64,000 bases of DNA, taken from the NCBI GenBank assembly GCA_020310875.1, contig MU260066.1:99501-163500 (forward strand), given 5' to 3'. A program made the translations under genes and the position numbers. Shown piece after piece: positions 37,967-44,364 of the stretch; the first letter of the stretch is position 1, and each line of letters opens with the position of its first letter. Below the pieces are notes generated by a model that saw only the letters and a program-made list of their open reading frames with translations, was not told the DNA's origin and did no database searches. The stretch is from Ceratopteris richardii. Its lineage: Eukaryota; Streptophyta; Polypodiopsida; Polypodiales; Pteridaceae.

Positions 37967-37974
37967 TATAAATA
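37967..37974 (+). promoter_or_regulatory. TATA box of the BAH-like gene
   Basis: TATAAATA lies 60 bp before the ATG at 38035. Two copies of TTTCCACGTGTACAA (near 37661 and 37940), each with a CACGTG core, lie upstream. Confidence 0.6.
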
Positions 37975-38034
37975 CTGCCAAAATTTGTGAACGTCAGTTT
38001 CTCGCTTTGAACATTCTTCTTCTCCTAAGTTCAA

Positions 38035-38689
38035 ATGGCTTCTTCTTCTCGTCGTCCTTCCAATCGCGTAACTTCATGTGAGGTTTACAACAGAAGAGAG
38101 GATTCTTTGTGGAAACCTCTTTCCGTGAAAGTAAATGACTGGGTTACTATGCTTCCTAGCTGTAGAGGTGCCCATAAAGTCAAGTGTGCCAAAAGAGACA
38201 ACACAAGAAACCATTGGAAGGGACGTATTCTCAGTTTCAAATTGAAGAGATGCGGTTGGTTTGCACGAGTACAGCATGTGTACACCGCTAAGGATCTTGT
38301 TCTAGAAAATCATCTGCAATTCCCTTCGTACTGTAAGTGAAGTTTGACAATGCTCTTCTATCATTCCAGTTGATTTTGTATAATGAAACATATGTTTTTG
38401 TACTGCAGATATCTTTCCTTCCAATATTGTGGAATGGCAACCTGTTGAATGTTTAACAGGAACATTCAGAGTTCTTCATAAGGAATATGCACAACTCATG
38501 TATGCAGAGAAATCTGTTCAATTCTTCAATAGCATAGAGTTATTTGTCCATTATGCAGATTATCAAGTGCCGTCAGGGAGGAGTTCTTATGGAATGCTCC
38601 TGATCATTCAACAGTTTCAAGTTTTCTCAGCAAAATTAAATTTGACATCCAGAAGGCAATGTCAGCAGGCTGAATTTCGAGAAGGATAA
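38035..38689 (+). CDS. BAH-like protein of the transposon (two exons, frame change inside)
   Basis: Exon 1 (38035-38332) ends at a strong donor, ACT|GTAAGT. A 76-bp intron ends TACTGCAG, and exon 2 opens at 38409 and keeps the frame. The product starts MASSSRRPSNRVTSCEV. Its body reads like a bromo-adjacent homology fold: VKVNDWVTML, GRILSFKLKRCGWFARVQHV, then VEWQPVE and YAQLMYAEKSVQFFNSI. BAH domains bind nucleosomes or modified histone tails, but this assignment is by pattern only. After about 38540 the continuing frame stops at 38689. A second frame over the same DNA gives a better-looking continuation (VICPLCRLSSAVREEF, LWNAPDHSTVSSFLSKIKFD), so a single-base shift in this copy is likely. 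The gene may extend into the next open frame. Confidence 0.55.
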
Positions 38690-38703
38690 AGATTCAATGG
38701 TTT

Positions 38704-39165
38704 TTGCCTATTCATGTCTTTGTAGCATGCTTTAAAAACATGTTATTACAGAAAACAAAAACAATGTGGTTGAATAGGAGAGTCCCTATTTCAGAGATTG
38801 ATGATGTTTTAGGTAGGGAATGGGATAGCAAAGAAGTTCAAAAGCTAGGTGACATTATTTTATGTAAAGTTAGTCCCAATTCTCTTTCAATCTCATATCA
38901 GATATGTCGACAATCTCTGGTTCTAGGATATGACTATAGAAGGTGGAAAAAAAAGCTTGGACTTTGGATAGCCTTGGACTCAGAGGAGAGCTCTCCAGAA
39001 TTTGAGTTAGAAGTATTGATTCATCCAGATTTTCAATCAAGGAAAATAATTGTCACTGCAAATTGGAATCTCAAAAATATAAGGGAGCTTCTAGAATACC
39101 TTGATGAGGTATCATCTCAGTGTAGATTCTCAATTGATGATGCAATAGTTAACATTAGATCATAG
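38704..39165 (+). CDS. Hypothetical downstream exon or protein, transposon gene 1 region
   Basis: An open frame of about 150 residues on the same strand, 15 bp after the BAH-like exon. An acceptor-like GTTATTACAG lies at about 38741-38750, so translation probably enters there and not at the first Met. Visible segments are NRRVPISEIDDVLGREWDS, LGLWIALDSEESS and ANWNLKNIRELLEYLDEVSS. I recognise no domain. It may be the C-terminal half of the BAH-like protein. Confidence 0.4.
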   Translation: MPIHVFVACFKNMLLQKTKTMWLNRRVPISEIDDVLGREWDSKEVQKLGDIILCKVSPNSLSISYQICRQSLVLGYDYRRWKKKLGLWIALDSEESSPEFELEVLIHPDFQSRKIIVTANWNLKNIRELLEYLDEVSSQCRFSIDDAIVNIRS

Positions 39166-39590
39166 AAATCATTATCTTGCATAAGCTGCCTGCCACCAAG
39201 GGTGATTAAGTTCCAACCTTTAAGATTGTAACAAGTTAACCCTGACATTCTTACATAATGTATCTTCATCTAATAGAAGCTTCTATTGATACTTCCATTG
39301 AATTTTCTTGGCAGGATGGTTACAAACAATGTGTGTTAAATTATTAATTTTTAGATATTTTTTAGGTCCTTAATTTCATATTTCCATTGATTTTTTTTTG
39401 CAGGAGTGAATTGATGACTAAGAAATAATTATACAGGAACTTGCATAAGTTAATTCTAGATGAAGAAGAGATCTAGAATTCAATATCTAATTTCAATTCA
39501 ATAATTATAGTCTATCAAAGGTGCACACTAGTCTCAGTTAAATAATTTGATTCTATCCAACTTTTCTGTCCTCAAGTAATGCAAGAGAAA
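39166..39590. other. No gene seen (3' flank of gene 1)
   Basis: AT-rich sequence of about 420 bp. It contains one acceptor-like TTTTTTTTGCAG at 39392-39403, so a short additional exon cannot be excluded. Confidence 0.35.
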
Positions 39591-40023
39591 TTATCATGGT
39601 ACACATAACAAGTAATATAAGAGAGTGTGGAGAACTTGGTGCAAATTCCAATCCAAGGTTTGGTATTTCAATATTAGAAGAGCATGTCTTAAGGCATAAA
39701 GCAGAGGAGACGAGATAAGTGAAGACGACCGATGCAAGTGACTAGTGCAATCTGAAATTGTCGGATGGCCCTTATCGCTTACATCGATCGTGTTAGCAAA
39801 CTACCGTGAGAGAAATTATCATGGTACAAACGCAAACTACCAAGTAATATAAGAGAGTGTGGAGAACTTGGTGCAAATTCCAATCCAAGGTTTGGTATTT
39901 CAATATTAGAAGAGCATGTCTTAAGGCATAAAGCAGAGGAGACGAGATAAGTGAAGACGACCGATGCAAGCGACTAGTGCAATCTGAAATTGTCGGATGG
40001 CCCTTTTCGCTTACATCGGTCGT
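39591..40023. repeat. Tandem duplication of a ~232-bp unit ending in a hairpin
   Basis: Two nearly identical copies. Each starts AGAGAAATTATCATGGTAC, continues through AGAGAGTGTGGAGAACTTGG and GCATAAAGCAGAGGAGACGA, and ends with one of the ACGACCGATGCAAG hairpins (39725-39791, 39957-40023). It has no coding content. Confidence 0.8.
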
Positions 40024-40185
40024 GTTAGCAAACTACCGCGAGAGACTTCAAGAAGTGACCTTGCGTAAAGATTTGACTCACGAGTATAAAAACTAGCAAC
40101 AACGATGAAATGGATAATACGACCGATGCAAGCGATAGGGGCAATCCAAGATTCTCCGATTCCCCGTATCGCTTGTATCGGTCGT
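39725..40185. repeat. Hairpins 1-3 of the ACGACCGATGCAAGCGAT family
   Basis: Copies lie at 39725-39791, 39957-40023 and 40119-40185. Each has an 18-bp outer arm ACGACCGATGCAAGCGAT (or a near variant) and its inverse. The third has an inner stem GGGGCAATC against GATTCCCC, while the first two pair ATCTGA with TCGGAT. Confidence 0.9.
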
Positions 40186-40461
40186 GTCCTCTTAATTCTT
40201 TATGTCCTTCTGTAACTTCTCGAATTTAAACACTTTCCAACAAGAATGAAGTAAAAAACCCACAATGCATTCATAATTGTGACATTAATAAACTTAATTG
40301 GACCATCCAATGAACTTTTGTTAAACTCTCAAGAGGTTCAATACAACTGTGACCATCTTCCAGATGAAGATTGGCATAACTACATACAATTTGTACATAA
40401 ATAAATCTTCCAACCTTGGTTGGTTTTACAATTGATTTCAATCTAAGACTCAAAAATTGAT

Positions 40462-41509
40462 TTAACCCTTTCTATCCTTTTTAGAGCCTTGCTTTCTCTG
40501 TTGCTTCTGTCCCTTTTTGGAGCTTTCAGCTTGACTCTTTATGTTGTTCCCATGCTTTAGTGGTGAGTGAAGAGGAAGCCCTTTCTTTTTATCTTCAGAC
40601 TGTTTTTTATCAGGTGAAGGGGGTGGAGGTGAGTCTGGATCATATGGGCAGATTGCATGTTTCATGATACTATTTATTGCTCTCTCTCTGATCAAGATGA
40701 TCCATGCATCCAGGTAGTCTGATAAATTCAATTCAGGACTATGGAACCTTCTTTCCAAGAATCTTACAGCATTTGCAATCACTCTCCAGCCACATGATGT
40801 TGAGTCTCTCTGCAATGGCACATGAATTTGGCTGTATCCAAATTGCTTTTGTTCATTCATTTTAGCTATTCCTGGAAAATTTTGATCAATATGCATCTTG
40901 AGAAGCTTTGCAACACTGCATTGTAAAGTGAAAATCAAAACGGGGCATGGCTTTAAAATAGAGAACAACAAAATGTATAGTAACTTACACTTTGCAATTC
41001 CCATGCTGTGATGGAAGAGAATTGAGGAAAAGAGCTTGATATGCATTGAAGTCCACAATAATCAAACTCCAATGGCCCCTGTCAATGAGTTGCATGTAAA
41101 TATACTTTCTTAAATGAAACAAATATGTTTCCAAAATGAAGATGAATACTTACTTTTCAATATATGGGTAAATAACACATTCTACTTCTTCTGTAAAATC
41201 CTGTAGAAAGGACTTGGCATCTCCATGTTTATGCAAAAAACACTGTGTCACCAGAGGATCTAAAATAAATACTTTTCTTTGAACCGCTTCCTCACATTGT
41301 TGAAGAAGAACCCTACAAATCAAGAAATAAAAATGAAGTTAAGGAACTAGGAAATTATGCAAAACAAAAGCATTTTAAGGCCTCTAGATATACCTGAGTG
41401 AAATGTTGACCACACTATCTGATATTTCAACATGAAGCTCCCTCAACATTTTGTTATCTTCAGGTCTAATGTCAAGAAACAATTCATTTTTGCCATGGCA
41501 TTGCAACAT
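40462..41509 (-). CDS. Ulp1-like (C48) cysteine peptidase of the transposon
   Basis: Four exons on the minus strand: 41509-41394, 41312-41154, 41078-40989 and 40915-40462. The introns of 81, 75 and 73 bp have GT-AG ends, and the phases fit throughout, giving 272 residues. The C48 core is clear: GHWSLIIVDF (catalytic His94), a FLNSL segment where the family has DSL (so Asn111 replaces the usual Asp), and VPLQRDSTSCGWRV with Gln157 and Cys163. ILDPLV near residue 56 also fits. The tail from residue 215 is Pro- then Lys-rich, perhaps a nuclear signal. The family removes SUMO or related tags from proteins. Ulp1 genes occur in several plant DNA transposons. The chosen Met overlaps the end of the H3 frame by 26 bp; an upstream start by splicing is possible. 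Whether Asn supports catalysis is unknown. Confidence 0.82.
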
Positions 41510-42224
41510 TAACTATTACCTGCCCATCTCCTTTCTTGAGGAGCTCTTTATTTGCTTTCTGTAACTTTTGAATCTGGGTTAAGATGGCACTTTCCTCTGT
41601 AAATAATCCCTGCTTTTTCCTCTCCTCCTCACTATTTTCTTCAGTTCTAGTTTCATGATCATGAGTGACTTGAGCGTTGATCTCTTCAATGACAACTGTT
41701 GTTTTAGGTGCTCGAGCTGGAGGTATATTTAAAATATCGAAGAATTTTTTATCGTGGTGATCAATAGGAACCAGAGATTTATCAAACTTATATCTTATTC
41801 TTGAAACAATAACATAATCCTTCGCCATTAGTGTTACCCTATGAGAATGAGCAGCACATAAGTAGGCATCATTCATAAAATCAATAGCAAAGTCCTCTGC
41901 AGCTTCTTGCAGGCATAGCAGTGCTTGAGTTTGCCACCTCACATTGACAAAGGATGAGGTCTTCATCAAAGAACAGAGGTTGGCTGAGATCTGCTTGACA
42001 ACTCTCATAAATGGAAGTCTTGGGATCAACAATCCCACAGACTTTTGAGCTCTTCTAATTTCCCTCAAGGACTTTACATGGTACTTGACCCTTTTTTTTG
42101 AAGGCTTGTCTGGCACATTGGCTTGAACCTTCTGGGAATTTTGCTCCTGGACATTTTCCCCTTGGGCATTTTTGTCCTGACCCTCAGGGTACAACTTCCT
42201 TGCTGTCTTTTTGGTTCTAGCCAT
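41484..42224 (-). CDS. Histone H3 variant encoded by the transposon
   Basis: A 246-residue protein. It starts MARTKKTARK, the canonical H3 tail start with K4 and K9 kept, but Ser10 is replaced by Leu. The histone fold spans about residues 52-145: SLREIRRAQKSVGLLIPRLP (alpha-N and start of alpha-1), VRWQTQALLCLQEAAEDF (alpha-2), YLCAAHSHRVTLMAKDY (loop 2 and alpha-3). Canonical H3 has LREIRRYQKSTELLIRKLP, ALQEAAEAY and RVTIMPKD. Loop 1 is about 8 residues longer than in H3 and ends in RW. The long loop 1, that Trp, AAEDF and RVTLM all resemble plant CENH3. A 100-residue C-terminal extension follows, acidic and then coiled-coil-like (ILTQIQKLQKANKELLKK). The ATG lies 3 bp after an acceptor (TTTTTTGCAG), so a 5' UTR intron is likely. 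It sits head-to-head with the 497-residue gene and just upstream of the Ulp1 gene on the same strand. Confidence 0.9.
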   Translation of the reverse strand: MARTKKTARKLYPEGQDKNAQGENVQEQNSQKVQANVPDKPSKKRVKYHVKSLREIRRAQKSVGLLIPRLPFMRVVKQISANLCSLMKTSSFVNVRWQTQALLCLQEAAEDFAIDFMNDAYLCAAHSHRVTLMAKDYVIVSRIRYKFDKSLVPIDHHDKKFFDILNIPPARAPKTTVVIEEINAQVTHDHETRTEENSEEERKKQGLFTEESAILTQIQKLQKANKELLKKGDGQVIVNVAMPWQK

Positions 42225-42300
42225 ACTCTGCAAAAAATCAGTCTTTAGGCAAGGAATTAGGAAAAGTGGAATATTCCACTGTCAAAACTTACTCTCAAAA

Positions 42301-42961
42301 AGCTATGATCAATGACTCTTTCCACTATTAGAGGCACGACCGATGCAAGCGATAACAGTCATCCGGAAATGCCCGGATGTCCCTGATCGCTTGCATCGGT
42401 CGTCTTTAAATTAATCATCAAATATCAATAAATAATATCTTACAATGCAAAATACTCAATTATCACTAAGATAAAGATAATTGGAAAACTATAATCAATG
42501 ACTCTTTCCACTATCAGAGGCACGACCGATGCAAGCGATAGCAGTCATCCGGAAATGCCCGGATGTCCCTGATCGCTTGCATCGGTCGTCTTCAAATTTA
42601 TCATCAAATATCAATGAAATATATCTTACAATTCAAAATACTCAATTATCACTAAGAAAACGATAATTGGAAAACTATAATGAATGACTCTTTCCACTAT
42701 CAGAGGCACGACCGATGCAAGCGATAGCAGTCATCCGGAAATGCTCGTATGTCCCTGATCGCTTGCATCGGTCGTCTTTAAATTTATCATGAAATATCAA
42801 TAAAATATATCTTACAATGCAAAATACTCAATTACCACTAAGAAAAAGATAATTGGAAAACTATAATCAATAACTCGTTCCACTGTAAGAGACACGACCG
42901 ATCCAAGCGATAAGAGTTATCCGTAAATGCCCGGACGTCCCTCATCGCTTGCATCGGTCGT
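42301..42961. repeat. Tandem ~186-bp array upstream of the H3 gene (hairpins 4-7)
   Basis: Four tandem units of 186 bp, each with ATGACTCTTTCCACTATCAG, a hairpin, and an AT-rich spacer. Hairpins lie at 42336-42403, 42522-42589, 42708-42775 and 42894-42961. In units 4-6 the inner arm CATCCGG pairs with CCGGATG. In unit 7 ATCCG pairs with CGGAC plus a wobble. The array lies in the 5' region of the H3 gene, possibly inside its 5' UTR intron. Confidence 0.9.
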
Positions 42962-43284
42962 CCCTGAATTCATCATCATATTTCAATAAATAGTAGTTAA
43001 AATAAAGGTAACAATGCGTTATACTCAAGCATAGCAAAGGAAACAAAAATTTGCAAGCTATGATCAAGGACTCGATGATATTAAAAAACATGACCGATCC
43101 AAGCGATTAGGGTTATCCAAAAATCTCGGATGTCCCTAATCGCTTGCATCGGTCGTGTCCACATTACCTTACGTAGAGAGCGCTCTCTATAGAAATTGTG
43201 AAGTAGCCTAAAAACGTGGTGGCAATGGAACCTCGACGCTTGGCAAGTGTTGACAGAAAAAAATCAAGGAAATGAATAGGGAAG

Positions 43285-43450
43285 CTTAAATAGGTCCCAA
43301 AATTGAGTTGATCATTGTGCCACGTGGCATGCCCCGATTGGTCCACGTCAGATACCCGTTGCGAATTCCAACGTCTTTTGCCACGTGGCATGATTTGATT
43401 GATCCACGTCATCTATCCGTTGCATCGGGGAACGTACACTTTACCACGTG
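43285..43450. promoter_or_regulatory. G-box/CCAAT promoter block, left copy (candidate H3 promoter)
   Basis: Three CACGTG cores inside CCACGTGGCA (43321, 43382, 43445), each followed by ATTGG- or ATTGATCC-type inverted CCAAT boxes. A minus-strand CTATTTAAG at 43285-43293 could serve as a TATA-like box toward the H3 gene. Direction is inferred from position only. Confidence 0.5.
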
Positions 43451-43957
43451 GCACTCTATGATTGGTCCACCTCATTTGACCGTTTCTTCCCTCCTTGCCT
43501 ATAGAAAGCTACTTCCTTCACAAACTCAAACTTTCAACCTTCAGAGAACTTGTCTCACTAGAGACACGACGGATCCAAGCGATAAGAGTCATCCGTAAAT
43601 GCCCGGATGTCACTCATCGCTTGCATCGGTCGTCCCTGAATTCATCATCATATTTCAATAAATAGAAGTTAAAATAAAGGTAACAATGCGTTATACTCAA
43701 GCAACACAAAAGAAACCAAAATTTGCAAGGTATGATCAAGGACTCGATGCTATTTAAAAAACATGACCGATCCAAGCGATTAGGGTTATCCAAAAATCTC
43801 GGATGTCCCTAATCGCTTGCATCGGTCGTGTCCACATTACCTTACGGAGAGAGCGCTCTCTATAGAAATTGTGAAGTAGCCAAAAAACTTGGTGGCAATG
43901 GAACCTCCACGCTTGGCAAGTGTTGACAAAAAAAAAAGAAGCAAATGAATAGGGAAG

Positions 43958-44180
43958 CTTAAATAGGTCCCAAAACTGAGTTGACCATTGTGCCACGTGG
44001 CATGCCCCGATTGGTCCACGTCAGATACCCGTTGCAAATTCCAATGTATTTTGCCACGTGGCATGATTTGATTGATCCACGTCATCTATCCGTTGCATTG
44101 GGCAACGTACACTTTGCCACGTGGCACTCTGTGATTGGTCCACCTCATTCGACCGTTTCTTCCCTCCTCGCCTATAAATA
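43958..44180 (+). promoter_or_regulatory. G-box/CCAAT promoter and TATA box of the 497-residue gene, right copy
   Basis: CACGTG cores lie at 43994, 44055 and 44118, with ATTGG boxes between them, then TATAAATA at 44173-44180, about 185 bp before the ATG at 44365. The same block may fire in both directions. Confidence 0.6.
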
Positions 44181-44258
44181 CCTATTTCTTCACAAACTCA
44201 AACTTTCAACCTTCAGAGAATTTCTCACCTACATGTGTATTTTTCTTTCGTCGCCGAC

Positions 44259-44326
44259 ACGACCGATACAAGCGATTTTCGCCGTTTGACCTACGTTGAC
44301 TCGCTCTAGTCGCTTGCATCGGTTGT
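44259..44326. repeat. Hairpin 11, in the 5' UTR of the 497-residue gene
   Basis: Outer arms ACGACCGATACAAGCGAT and its inverse remain, but the inner part is weakly paired. It lies between the TATA box and the ATG, so it should be transcribed into the 5' leader. Confidence 0.85.
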
Positions 44327-44364
44327 GTTCTCCTAATAGACATACAAGAGAAGCTGCAGCTTAG

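Larger units (their letters stand above)
42894..44230. repeat. Tandem duplication (~671 bp) of hairpins plus promoter block
   Basis: 42890-43560 and 43561-44230 are two copies of the same block: hairpin, spacer, second hairpin (43090-43156 and 43763-43829; first-type copy 43565-43633), a GAGAGCGCTCTC palindrome (43177 and 43850), and a G-box-rich promoter. Only the right copy keeps TATAAATA; the left copy has TATAGAAA at that place. Confidence 0.88.

Noticed and set aside
41484-42224. A host H3 or CENH3 gene into which repeats inserted
   Set aside because: It lies between intact transposon ends, among transposon genes and hairpins, and is much more divergent than any plant H3 or CENH3 I know.
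40462-42224. A single fused H3-Ulp1 protein
   Set aside because: The obvious H3 donor and the Ulp1 exons are in incompatible phases; a fusion would need splice sites I cannot identify.
43164-44289. Open frames on both strands over the G-box block
   Set aside because: They come from the duplicated promoter repeats, mirror each other on opposite strands, and resemble no protein.
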